From contig JAQTLU010000004.1 of the NCBI GenBank assembly GCA_028714735.1, positions 1-64,000 on the forward strand: DNA of 64,000 nucleotides. Reading direction: 5' to 3'. Made by a program: the position numbers and the translations under genes. This document shows, in pieces, positions 13,963-22,153 of the stretch (position 1 is the stretch's first letter; each line of letters opens with the position of its first letter). The notes beneath the pieces were generated by a model. It was not told where the DNA came from. It did no database searches and saw nothing but the letters and a program-made list of their open reading frames with translations. The DNA is from Gallionellaceae bacterium (GTDB lineage: Bacteria > Pseudomonadota > Gammaproteobacteria > Burkholderiales > Thiobacillaceae).

Positions 13963-15837
13963 GTGAACGCTACCCACTCGGCAGGAAGAAATACCGGCGC
14001 GTTGGCGCTCGGCGCGCTCGGCGTCGTTTTCGGCGACATCGGCACCAGCCCCCTCTACACCATGAAGGAGGTGTTCGGCGGCCATCATCTTGCCCTGGAT
14101 CAGGGCAACATCCTGGGCATCCTGTCGCTGATTTTCTGGTCGCTCATGCTGGTGGTTTCACTGAAGTACGTCAGCGTGATGATGCGGGCCGACAACAAGG
14201 GCGAGGGCGGCATCCTGGCCCTGCTCGCCCTCGTGCAGGGGCAAGTCCCGCTGCAGTCGCGCGGCCGCTGGTTGCTGATGTCGCTGGGCTTCCTGGGCGC
14301 TTCCCTGTTCTTCGGCGACAGCCTGATCACCCCGGCCATCTCCGTGCTCTCCGCCATCGAGGGCCTGGAAATGGGGACGCCGGTATTGCATCCCTTCATC
14401 GTGCCGCTGGCACTCGGCATCCTGGTCGGCCTGTTCGTCATCCAGCGTCATGGCACCGCTACCATCGGCATCCTGTTCGGCCCGGTCATGCTGGTCTGGT
14501 TCGGAGTGCTCGGACTGCTCGGACTGCTCGGCATCCTCCAGCATCCCCAGGTGCTCAAGGCGCTTCTGCCGTACCATGCCCTGCACTTCTTCCACAGCCA
14601 CGGCACGGCCAGTTTCCTGATCCTGGGCGCGGTGGTGCTGGCGATCACCGGGGCCGAGGCCCTGTATGCCGACATGGGCCATTTTGGCCGCAAACCCATC
14701 CGGCTGGTCTGGTTCGCCTATGTCCTGCCGGCCCTGGTGCTCAACTATTTCGGCCAGGGCGCGCTGCTGCTGGTCAATCCGGGGGCGGTCCGCAACCCGT
14801 TCTACCTGCTCGCGCCCGACTGGGCCCTCTACCCCATGATCGGCTTGGCCACCATGGCCACCGTGATCGCCTCCCAGGCGGTCATCTCGGGTGCCTTCTC
14901 GGTGACGCGCCAGGTGATCCAGATGGGCTATGCACCGCGTCTGATGATCCACCATACCTCGGTGACCGAGGCCGGCCAGATCTATATCCCCTTCGTGAAC
15001 TGGACCCTGATGACCGGCATCGCCCTGCTGGTATTGGGTTTCCAGAATTCGAGCAATCTGGCCGCGGCCTATGGCATCGCGGTCACCGGCACCTTCGCCA
15101 TCGATACGATACTGGTGGGTCTGGTCATGCGGGTGCGCTGGGATTTGAATCTCGCGGCGACCCTGGCCGGCATGCTGGTCTTCCTCGTCATCGATCTGTC
15201 CTTCTTTGCCGCCAACGCGGTCAAGATCCCGGATGGCGGCTGGTTCCCCCTGGCGGTGGCGCTGGTGGTGTTCACCCTGCTGGTTACCTGGAAGCAGGGG
15301 CGGGAGATCGTGCTGCAACGCCTGCGGGAAACCGCGCAGCCGCTCATACCCTTCGTGACGGCGCTGCTGGCGCATCCGCCCGTGCGCGTGCCCGGGACCG
15401 CCATCTTCATGACCGCCGACGCGAATGGGGTGCCGTCTGCGCTGTTGCACAACCTCAAGCACAACAAGGTGCTGCACGAGCGCGTGGTGATCCTGAATGT
15501 GCGCTATGCCGAAGTCCCGTATATCGCCCCCGATAGCCGGCTGGAGATGACGAAACTGGCGGAGGGGGTGTACCAGGCCGTCATCCGCTATGGCTTCCTG
15601 GATGACATCAATATCCCCCTGGCCTTGTCGGAGAGCCGCAGGGGCATGCAGTTCGACCTCATGGACACCACGTTCTTCTTCAGCCGGGAAAACCTGATCC
15701 CCACCCGGGGCGAGGGCATGAGCCTGTGGCGCGAGCATCTGTTCGCCACCCTGGCGCGCAGCGCGGCCAACCCGATGAGCTATTTCCAGATCCCCGCCAA
15801 CCGGGTGGTCGAGCTCGGGACCCAGATCGAGATTTGA
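13963..15837 (+). CDS. kup: Kup-family potassium uptake protein
   Basis: This low-affinity K+ transporter of the inner membrane (KUP/HAK/KT family, K+/H+ symport) has 624 residues with the GTG start at 13963, close to the E. coli length of 622. Motifs include ALGVVFGDIGTSPLYTMKEVFG at the N-terminus, GDSLITPAISVLSAIEGLE, GAEALYADMGHFG and VNWTLMTGIALLVLGFQ; the soluble C-terminal domain starts near residue 440. GGGAGAG precedes GTG. An upstream TTG at 13930 would add 11 residues that family members lack. Its 3' end converges with the exonuclease gene after 29 bases, with no clear terminator. Confidence 0.93.
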   Translation: MNATHSAGRNTGALALGALGVVFGDIGTSPLYTMKEVFGGHHLALDQGNILGILSLIFWSLMLVVSLKYVSVMMRADNKGEGGILALLALVQGQVPLQSRGRWLLMSLGFLGASLFFGDSLITPAISVLSAIEGLEMGTPVLHPFIVPLALGILVGLFVIQRHGTATIGILFGPVMLVWFGVLGLLGLLGILQHPQVLKALLPYHALHFFHSHGTASFLILGAVVLAITGAEALYADMGHFGRKPIRLVWFAYVLPALVLNYFGQGALLLVNPGAVRNPFYLLAPDWALYPMIGLATMATVIASQAVISGAFSVTRQVIQMGYAPRLMIHHTSVTEAGQIYIPFVNWTLMTGIALLVLGFQNSSNLAAAYGIAVTGTFAIDTILVGLVMRVRWDLNLAATLAGMLVFLVIDLSFFAANAVKIPDGGWFPLAVALVVFTLLVTWKQGREIVLQRLRETAQPLIPFVTALLAHPPVRVPGTAIFMTADANGVPSALLHNLKHNKVLHERVVILNVRYAEVPYIAPDSRLEMTKLAEGVYQAVIRYGFLDDINIPLALSESRRGMQFDLMDTTFFFSRENLIPTRGEGMSLWREHLFATLARSAANPMSYFQIPANRVVELGTQIEI

Positions 15838-15866
15838 GCATTGCCCGTCCGGATGCCGGCCAGCGC

Positions 15867-16652
15867 CTACATGCCGGAGAGTGGCGAGGTCGCCCGGCGA
15901 TGGGCCAGGTAGGTATCGCGCAGCACGCGGAAGCTGTCGATCTTCTGCTTGTGCATGCGCGGCCGCAGGGCCAGCATCAGCTCGGCGGTGGAGAGCGCGT
16001 CGGCCAGGGCGCTGTGGCGGGCGAAGTTGCCGATGCCGAACTCTTCCATCCACTGGTCGAGGGAGCGGCGCTTGTAGGCCAGCTCGGGGTAGAGCGAAGG
16101 CGCGATGTGGGCCAGGTCGGCCCAGCCATGTTCGAACTTGAAGCCCAGGTATTTGCGGATGGTCTTGCTGATCATGGTGTTGTCGAAGGCGACGTGGAAG
16201 GCGATCAGCGGATCCTTGCCGACATAGTCCAGGAAGGTCAGCAGCGCATCGACGGGGGGCACGCCCTCGCGCTGGGCCTCGCCGGTGATGCCGTGGATCA
16301 GGATGTTGTCCTTGTCGCTGACCTTCTCCTGCTGGAGGACGATCTCCAGGCTGTCGGTCAGGTCGATGCGCCCCTTGCTGACGGCGATGGCGCCGATGGC
16401 GATCAGCCTGTCCTTGTCGACGTTGAGGCCGCTGCTCTCGACGTCGACCACCACGTAGCGCGACTCGGCGAAGGTCTGGTAGGGGTCCGCCGGCGGCCGT
16501 GCCTGCCAGGCCGCCAGACGTTCGGCCTGCTCCGGCGTGAAGACCGGCGTTGCGCGGCCGAGCAGGCGGGCCAGCCAGTTGGCTGCGGCCGCCGCTTCGC
16601 GGCTTAACGCCAGCGTTGCTGGCATTAGCCTGCGCCGAAACTTCGTTTTCAT
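15867..16652 (-). CDS. DnaQ-like 3'-5' exonuclease (DEDDh type)
   Basis: The 261-residue protein has a basic hydrophobic N-terminal extension (about 1-60) and an exonuclease domain with ExoI VVDVESSGL (D/E pair), ExoII HVAFDNTMI and ExoIII RHSALADA giving a complete DEDDh active site. It resembles the epsilon subunit of DNA polymerase III but is probably not the replicative one, because of the extension and genetic context. ATG 16652 overlaps the stop of the upstream cNMP/CBS/DUF294 gene (ATGA). The pair is often found near acetate-type symporters, as here. Confidence 0.9.
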   Translation of the reverse strand: MKTKFRRRLMPATLALSREAAAAANWLARLLGRATPVFTPEQAERLAAWQARPPADPYQTFAESRYVVVDVESSGLNVDKDRLIAIGAIAVSKGRIDLTDSLEIVLQQEKVSDKDNILIHGITGEAQREGVPPVDALLTFLDYVGKDPLIAFHVAFDNTMISKTIRKYLGFKFEHGWADLAHIAPSLYPELAYKRRSLDQWMEEFGIGNFARHSALADALSTAELMLALRPRMHKQKIDSFRVLRDTYLAHRRATSPLSGM

Positions 16653-18538
16653 ACCTGGTAGTCCAGTTCCAGCTTGGTCTGGAGCTTGCGGGCCTGGCGG
16701 AAGGCCTCCTTGAGGATGCGGCGGTCGAGGTGGTTCAGGCTGTCCGGGTCGGCCTTGTTGGTGAGCGGGATGTCCTGCTCGCACTGGTCGTGATGCAGGC
16801 GCAGGCGCAACAGCTGGATGAACAGGAAGGCCTCGATGTAGGCCTCGGCGTCCTGTTCGCGCAGGAACTTGTTCTCGGCCAGCTCCCGTATCCGGCCCGC
16901 CGTGTTGGTCTGGCGGCCGCCGTTGGCCAGGCTGAAGATGCGTGCGGCGTCGACGAAGGGCGTAATGCCGTTGAGCTTGAGGTCCAGGGTGTGGCCGTCG
17001 CCGGTGACGAAGTCGCGCACCAGGCCGAGCGGCGGCCGGTTGCGCAAGGCGTTGACCGCCAGTTGGTGCAGGAAGCGGGAGTTCTTCCTGGCCGCTTCGC
17101 GCAGCCAGTCGCGCAGTTCGCCGGCCAGGCGCCCGGTACCGTAGAGCGGCCGAAAGTCGAAGAAGATGGTGGAATGCAGCAGGTCCATCGGGGCGCCGTG
17201 GTCGATCCAGTTGGCGAAGGTGGCCTTCCACTCCTTGAGCGACAGGCACCACTTCGGGTTGGAGGCCATCACCTCGCCGTTGCAGAGCGGGAAGCCGCAT
17301 TCGGCCAGGGCCAGGTTGACCCGCCTGGCGAAGGGCAGGAGGACCGCGCGCAGGGCGTTGGCATCGCCGCCTTCCTGGACGCAGAAGATGATGCCGTTGT
17401 CCTGGTCGGTGTTCAGGGTCTGCTCGAAGCGACCCTCGGAGCCGAGCGCCATCCAGCAGAACTCGATGTCCCTGACCGGGCTGTCCTGCAGTTCCAGCTC
17501 GATGATGCGGGTGGTCAGGAGGTCGTTCAGGGTCGAGATGATCTGGGTCAGCTGCTCGGCGGCGACGCCCTGGGCCATCATGTTGTGGGCCAGCTGGCGG
17601 ATGTCCTTGGCCGAGCCGACCAGGGTTTCCAGCTTGTCGGCGTTGCGGATGGTGCCGCCGATCTGGCGCAGGCCCACCCGTTGCAGGGAGAACAGGTCCT
17701 TCTCCGAGATCAGGCCCTTGAGCTGGCCGTTTTCCTCCACCAGGATATGCCGGAAGCCGTGCTTGGCCATGACCAGTGCGGCCTCGTAGGCGAAGGCGTG
17801 GGGCGGCATGGTGTAGGGGTTGGCGGTCATCGCCGCGGCGAGGGGTTGCTCCAGGCTCAGTGCCGGCAGGGTGACCCGGGACAGCACATCGTGCAGGGTG
17901 AAAATGCCGACCGGCCGGCGCGCCGCGTCCACGGCGACCATGGAGCCGATGCCGTTCTTGTGCATGATCTCCAGCACTTCGCGCAGGCTGGTGTCGGGTG
18001 CGCAGGTGATCGGTTCGCGCCGGATGATCGCCGAGAGCGGGCTCGACATCGACTGCTGGTCGCTGGTCGACTTGGCGTATTGGGCCTGGATGATCTGCTT
18101 GGACTGCTCCAGCAGGTTGGCGATGCGGCGGGTGCAGAAGTCGTGGAAGGGCTCGCTGGCCTTGAGCAGCTCGCGGAAATCCACCGCCGCCAGTTCGTAG
18201 CAGAAGGTGTCGATGCCGGCCCGATAGGTGCTGGTGACGCCGCGCTTCGACAGCAGGGCGCCGAGCGGGAAGCATTCGCCCTCGTGCAATTCCAGCCAGG
18301 CGGCGTTTTCCTGCGCCCGTACCACGTCCTGCTCGCCCAGGATGACCCCCTGCTTGATGATGTAGAAGGTGTCGACCGGTTGCTCGGCCGGGGCCAGGAC
18401 GATCTCGTCCCTGGCGTAGTAGCTCAGTTTCAGGCGTTCGATCATCCAGGCCAGATGGTCGCGCTCCATCTGGTCGAACGGCGCGAAGCGGGTCAGTTGA
18501 TCGATGGTGGCGGCGAGCAGGGCGTAGGGCGTGGTCAT
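16649..18538 (-). CDS. cNMP-binding/CBS/DUF294 nucleotidyltransferase-like signalling protein
   Basis: The 629-residue cytosolic protein (start MTTPYALLAATIDQL) has a cyclic-nucleotide-binding domain (about 20-140), two CBS domains (about 170-295; ITCAPDTSLREVLEIM, NPYTMPPHAFAYEAALVM) and a DUF294 nucleotidyltransferase domain with an intact GSEGRFEQTLNTDQDNG motif. It ends in a C-terminal helical domain. The enzyme part resembles the GlnD uridylyltransferase core; the target is unknown. A longer in-frame start at 18604 exists but reads back toward the divergent promoter. The start at 18538 has only a weak ribosome-binding site, so the exact N-terminus is uncertain. Confidence 0.9.
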   Translation of the reverse strand: MTTPYALLAATIDQLTRFAPFDQMERDHLAWMIERLKLSYYARDEIVLAPAEQPVDTFYIIKQGVILGEQDVVRAQENAAWLELHEGECFPLGALLSKRGVTSTYRAGIDTFCYELAAVDFRELLKASEPFHDFCTRRIANLLEQSKQIIQAQYAKSTSDQQSMSSPLSAIIRREPITCAPDTSLREVLEIMHKNGIGSMVAVDAARRPVGIFTLHDVLSRVTLPALSLEQPLAAAMTANPYTMPPHAFAYEAALVMAKHGFRHILVEENGQLKGLISEKDLFSLQRVGLRQIGGTIRNADKLETLVGSAKDIRQLAHNMMAQGVAAEQLTQIISTLNDLLTTRIIELELQDSPVRDIEFCWMALGSEGRFEQTLNTDQDNGIIFCVQEGGDANALRAVLLPFARRVNLALAECGFPLCNGEVMASNPKWCLSLKEWKATFANWIDHGAPMDLLHSTIFFDFRPLYGTGRLAGELRDWLREAARKNSRFLHQLAVNALRNRPPLGLVRDFVTGDGHTLDLKLNGITPFVDAARIFSLANGGRQTNTAGRIRELAENKFLREQDAEAYIEAFLFIQLLRLRLHHDQCEQDIPLTNKADPDSLNHLDRRILKEAFRQARKLQTKLELDYQV

Positions 18539-18656
18539 GGCGGTCCGATTAAATGTTGAGGCAGGCGGACGAGCGGGGTTTTCAGGATAATCGCTTTGCC
18601 CCATGCTAAGAAGGCCGCCTTACAGCATCCTTACTCCGATTTATTGAGCACCTCCT

Positions 18657-19322
18657 ATGCGCATCCTGATCGTGGAAGACGACGAAGTCCTGGCCGACAG
18701 CCTGATCCGGGCCATGGCGGCGGTCGGCTACGCCACCGACCACGCGGCCGACGGCGAACTGGCCCTGGCCATGCTGCTGGACGGCTGCTACGACCTGGCG
18801 ATCCTCGATCTCAACCTGCCGCGCATGGACGGCCTGACCATCCTGAAGCAGGTACGCGCCGCGAAAAGGAGCCTGCCGGTAATCCTGTTGACGGCGCGCG
18901 ATTCGGTCCACGACCGGGTGCTCGGACTCGATCTCGGCGCCGACGACTACCTGACCAAGCCGTTTTCCCTGGCCGAACTGGAGGCCAGGGTGCGTGCCCT
19001 GCTGCGCCGGGGCCAGGGCGGCGGTGCCGCCACCCTGACCTGCGGCAGCCTGGAGTTCGACAGCGTCGGCCGCCGGGTCACCCTGGCCGGCGAGGCGGTG
19101 GAACTGTCGGCCAGGGAACTGGCCGTGCTGGAGACCCTGCTGTTCCGCCAGGGCAAGGTGGTCAGCAAGGAGCAACTGATCGAGAGCCTGTGCGCCTGGG
19201 GCGACGAGGTGACCACCAATGCCATCGAGGTCTACATGCACCGCCTGCGCAAGAAGCTGGAGCCGGGCGGGGTCGACATCCGGACCGTGCGCGGGCTCGG
19301 CTACCTGCTGGACAAGGCATGA
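18657..19322 (+). CDS. OmpR-family response regulator (TctD/QseB-like)
   Basis: The 221-residue regulator has receiver residues D8/D9 and phosphoacceptor D51 (AILDLNLP), K in TKPFSLAEL, and a C-terminal winged helix (about 125-218, VRGLGYLLDKA end). Oddly, the eight bases before the ATG are CACCTCCT, the complement of a ribosome-binding site. No Shine-Dalgarno sequence is visible, so translation may be leaderless or use another signal. The stop overlaps the kinase ATG (ATGA at 19319-19322). Confidence 0.92.
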   Translation: MRILIVEDDEVLADSLIRAMAAVGYATDHAADGELALAMLLDGCYDLAILDLNLPRMDGLTILKQVRAAKRSLPVILLTARDSVHDRVLGLDLGADDYLTKPFSLAELEARVRALLRRGQGGGAATLTCGSLEFDSVGRRVTLAGEAVELSARELAVLETLLFRQGKVVSKEQLIESLCAWGDEVTTNAIEVYMHRLRKKLEPGGVDIRTVRGLGYLLDKA

Positions 19323-20785
19323 GGATGGAGGCTTCCGGTCACAACTCCCCGCACCCCAATCCTCTCCCGCGTGCGGGAGAGGAGGCGAACGAGTCGCTGA
19401 CGCGAGGTCCAAACCGAATTGACGAAGAGGAGGACATCCTTTCCCTGCGCCATCATCTGGTGAACTGGCTGTTCACGCCGCTTTACCTGTTGCTGCTGTT
19501 TTCCACCGTGACCGGCTACATTGCCGCACTGAAGCTGTCCAACCAGCCCTACGACCTGGTGCTGACCGAACGGGCGCGCCTGATTGCGAGCCGGTTCGAC
19601 CTGATACCCGAGGACATCACGCCGGGCCACACCGACCTGCTGCCGGACGCAGTCGGGCACCTGACCTTCACCCTGTTCGACGCCAACGCCACCCCGCTGC
19701 TGGGCAACGCCACCCTGCCGCGGCCGCGCCCGCTCGACCTGGCTGCCGAGGGCCCCAGGCTGCGCAGCACCTCCGTCGGCGGCGAGAAGGTGCGCCTGCT
19801 CACCCTGCGTTTCCACACCACCCGGCGCACGCCCGGGAGCGCATATGTCCTGGTCATGGCGGAGCCGGTCAAGGACCGGCTGTTCCTTGGCCGCAGCATC
19901 CTGGGCAACATCGTGATCCCCCAATTCATCTTCATCCTGATCGCCGGTTTCGCGGTCTGGATCGGCCTCAAGCGCGGCTTCGAACCGTTGGAAAAGCTGC
20001 GCCGGGCGGTCTCGCAGCGGCGCGGCGACGACCTCAGCCCGTTGGACGAGGCGATGGCGCCGGGCGAGGTGCGGCCGCTGATCCACGAGGTCAACGCCCT
20101 GATCGAACGGCTCAAGGCCATGATGGAGCAGCAGAAACGCTTCGTCGCCAATGCCGCCCACCAGTTGCGCACTCCCTTCGCCGGCCTGCGCGCCCAGGCC
20201 GAACTGGCCCGGCGCGAAGAGGTGCCGCCGGCGGTACGCACGGCCCTGGAAGGTATTTGCGAGGGCGCCGGACGCTGCAGCCGCCTGGTCACCCAGCTGC
20301 TCACCCTGGCCCGCAACGAGCCGGAGGCGCGCCACGAGGAGGCCATGATCGACCTGGACCTGAACCGCATCGCCCAGGAGACCGCGATGGACTGGGCTCC
20401 CGAGGCGGTGCGCAAGGACATCGACCTCGGCTTCGAGGGGGCCGGCATGGAGTTGCCGCTGCACGGCTACGAGGGCGCCTTGCGCGATCTGATCGGCAAC
20501 CTGCTCGACAACGCCATCCGCTATACCCCGCGGGGCGGCCGGGTCACCCTGCGCACCGGCCCGGGGCCGTGGCTGCGGGTGGAAGACGACGGCCCCGGCA
20601 TCCTGCCCGAGGAACGCGAGAAGGTGTTCGATCGCTTTTACCGGGTGGCCGGCTCCGGCCAGCCGGGCAGCGGTCTCGGCCTGGCCATCGTGCACGAGGT
20701 GGCCCAGCGCCATCGCGCCCGCATCGTCGTCGAAAGCGGCGAAGGCGGCCGGGGCACGGCCTTCCTGGTGAATTTCGGCCGCTAG
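19319..20785 (+). CDS. Sensor histidine kinase (TctE/QseC-like) with repeat-derived N-terminal extension
   Basis: The 488-residue kinase has membrane segment about 45-65, periplasmic part about 66-195, second segment about 200-220, HAMP, HisKA with H281 (NAAHQLRTPFAGLRAQ) and HATPase with NLLDNAIRYTP, DDGPGI, GSGLGLAIV. The AAHQLRTP box is typical of TctE. The first 40 residues (MRMEASGHNSPHPNPLPRAG...) do not look like a kinase N-terminus. They read through a GC-rich hairpin repeat at 19345-19420 and include the PHPNPLPRAGE phrase typical of translated intergenic repeats. The original start may have been lost or lie at a non-ATG codon near 19435. Confidence 0.88.
   Translation: MRMEASGHNSPHPNPLPRAGEEANESLTRGPNRIDEEEDILSLRHHLVNWLFTPLYLLLLFSTVTGYIAALKLSNQPYDLVLTERARLIASRFDLIPEDITPGHTDLLPDAVGHLTFTLFDANATPLLGNATLPRPRPLDLAAEGPRLRSTSVGGEKVRLLTLRFHTTRRTPGSAYVLVMAEPVKDRLFLGRSILGNIVIPQFIFILIAGFAVWIGLKRGFEPLEKLRRAVSQRRGDDLSPLDEAMAPGEVRPLIHEVNALIERLKAMMEQQKRFVANAAHQLRTPFAGLRAQAELARREEVPPAVRTALEGICEGAGRCSRLVTQLLTLARNEPEARHEEAMIDLDLNRIAQETAMDWAPEAVRKDIDLGFEGAGMELPLHGYEGALRDLIGNLLDNAIRYTPRGGRVTLRTGPGPWLRVEDDGPGILPEEREKVFDRFYRVAGSGQPGSGLGLAIVHEVAQRHRARIVVESGEGGRGTAFLVNFGR
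19345..19420. repeat. Dispersed hairpin repeat inserted in the kinase 5' coding region
   Basis: The core is a perfect inverted repeat CCTCTCCCGC (19361-19370), two-base loop, GCGGGAGAGG (19373-19382), flanked by CCCCGCACCCCAAT and GAGGCGAACGAGTCGCTGACGCGAGG-like segments. Such repeats are normally intergenic. Here it is in frame between a regulator and its kinase, and is apparently translated. Confidence 0.65.
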
Positions 20786-20788
20786 GGC

Positions 20789-22153
20789 CTACAACCCGAA
20801 TTTCTTGATCTTGTACCAGAGCGAGCGCTCGCTGATCTCCAGCAGTCGCGCTGCCGCGGACTTGTTGTCCGCGCTCCGGGCCAGGGCCTCCCGGATCAAC
20901 CGCTGCTCCAGGCCGTCGACCAGGGGCTGCATGGCCAGGTTGTCCGGCAGGGCGTCGTCGCCGTTGCCGGCTGCGGGCGTTGCTGCCGTCTGGCCGCTTG
21001 CTTCCAGGGGTAGCTGGCCGGGCAGCACGGCGGGGCCTTTGCTCAGCACCGCGGCGCGCTCCATCATGTTCTCCAGCTCGCGTATGTTGCCCGGCCAGGC
21101 GTAGGCGCTGAGCTTGTCCAGCGCTTCCTGAACCAGGCGGGGCGGCTGCTTGCCCAGTTCCCGGCTGTACTTGTCGAGAAAGTGCCCGGCCAGGAGCGGG
21201 ATGTCCTCGCGCCGCTGCCGGAGCGGCGGGACGTCGATCCGCACGACGTTGAGGCGGTAGTACAGGTCCTGGCGCAGGCGGCCCTCGGCCATGGCCTGCT
21301 GGGGGTCGCGGTTGCTGGCGGCGACCACCCGGAGGTCGACCGCCACCGGCTTGTGGCTGCCCAGGCGCTCGATGACGTTTTCCTGCAGCACGCGCAGCAG
21401 CTTGCTCTGCAGCGCCATGGGCATTTCGGTCACCTCGTCGAGGAACAGGGTGCCGCCACTGGCGACCTCGAAGCGGCCCATGCGGTCGCGCTCGGCGCCG
21501 GTGAAGGCGCCCTTCTGGTGGCCGAACATCTCGCTTTCGAGCAGCTCGGCCGGAATGGCGGCGCAGTTGACCGGCACGAACAGGCCGCTGCGGCCGGATT
21601 CCTGGTGCAGCGCCCGGGCCACCAGTTCCTTGCCGGTGCCGGTCTCGCCGATCACCAGGATGTTCGAGCGGGCCGGCGCGACCTGGCGGATGAGCCGGTA
21701 CAGCTCGGCCATGGCCGGGGACTGGCCGACGAACTCGCCCCAGCCCCGCCCCACCTCGTCGCGCAGGAAGCTGTTTTCCCGCTGCACCTGGCCCATGCTG
21801 AGCGCGCGCGCCACGGCCAGTTCGACGGTGGTCATCTCGAACGGGCGCAATATGTAGTCCACGGCGCCCAGTTTCATCGCCTCGACCGCGCTCTCCACGG
21901 TGCCGTAGGCGGTGAGCACCACCACCGGCACCTCGGCGCCGCGTTCGCGCAGGGCGCGCAACAGGCCCAGGCCGTCCAGGCGCGGCATGCGCAGGTCGGT
22001 CAGGATCAGGTCGATGGCGCCCTCGCCGAAGCGGGCCAAGGCCTCCTCGCCGTCGCCCGCCTGCACCACCTCGTGGCCCAGTGCGGTAAGCGCCAGTTCC
22101 AGCAGGCGGCGCATCTTCTCCTCGTCGTCGACCACCAGGATGCGGTTGCTCAA
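20789..22153 (-). CDS. NtrC-family sigma-54-dependent response regulator
   Basis: The 454-residue activator has a receiver (1-120, D53 in ILTDLRMP), a central AAA+ domain (about 140-370) with Walker A GETGTGKE, an intact GAFTGA sigma-54 contact loop and Walker [10 protein letters not shown], and a C-terminal Fis-type helix-turn-helix ([23 protein letters not shown]). It should activate sigma-54 promoters when phosphorylated. ATG 22153 overlaps the kinase stop (ATGA). No sigma-54 promoter was found in the 23923-24059 divergent region, so its targets may be elsewhere. It converges with the TctE-like kinase gene after 3 bases. Confidence 0.95.
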   Translation of the reverse strand: MSNRILVVDDEEKMRRLLELALTALGHEVVQAGDGEEALARFGEGAIDLILTDLRMPRLDGLGLLRALRERGAEVPVVVLTAYGTVESAVEAMKLGAVDYILRPFEMTTVELAVARALSMGQVQRENSFLRDEVGRGWGEFVGQSPAMAELYRLIRQVAPARSNILVIGETGTGKELVARALHQESGRSGLFVPVNCAAIPAELLESEMFGHQKGAFTGAERDRMGRFEVASGGTLFLDEVTEMPMALQSKLLRVLQENVIERLGSHKPVAVDLRVVAASNRDPQQAMAEGRLRQDLYYRLNVVRIDVPPLRQRREDIPLLAGHFLDKYSRELGKQPPRLVQEALDKLSAYAWPGNIRELENMMERAAVLSKGPAVLPGQLPLEASGQTAATPAAGNGDDALPDNLAMQPLVDGLEQRLIREALARSADNKSAAARLLEISERSLWYKIKKFGL

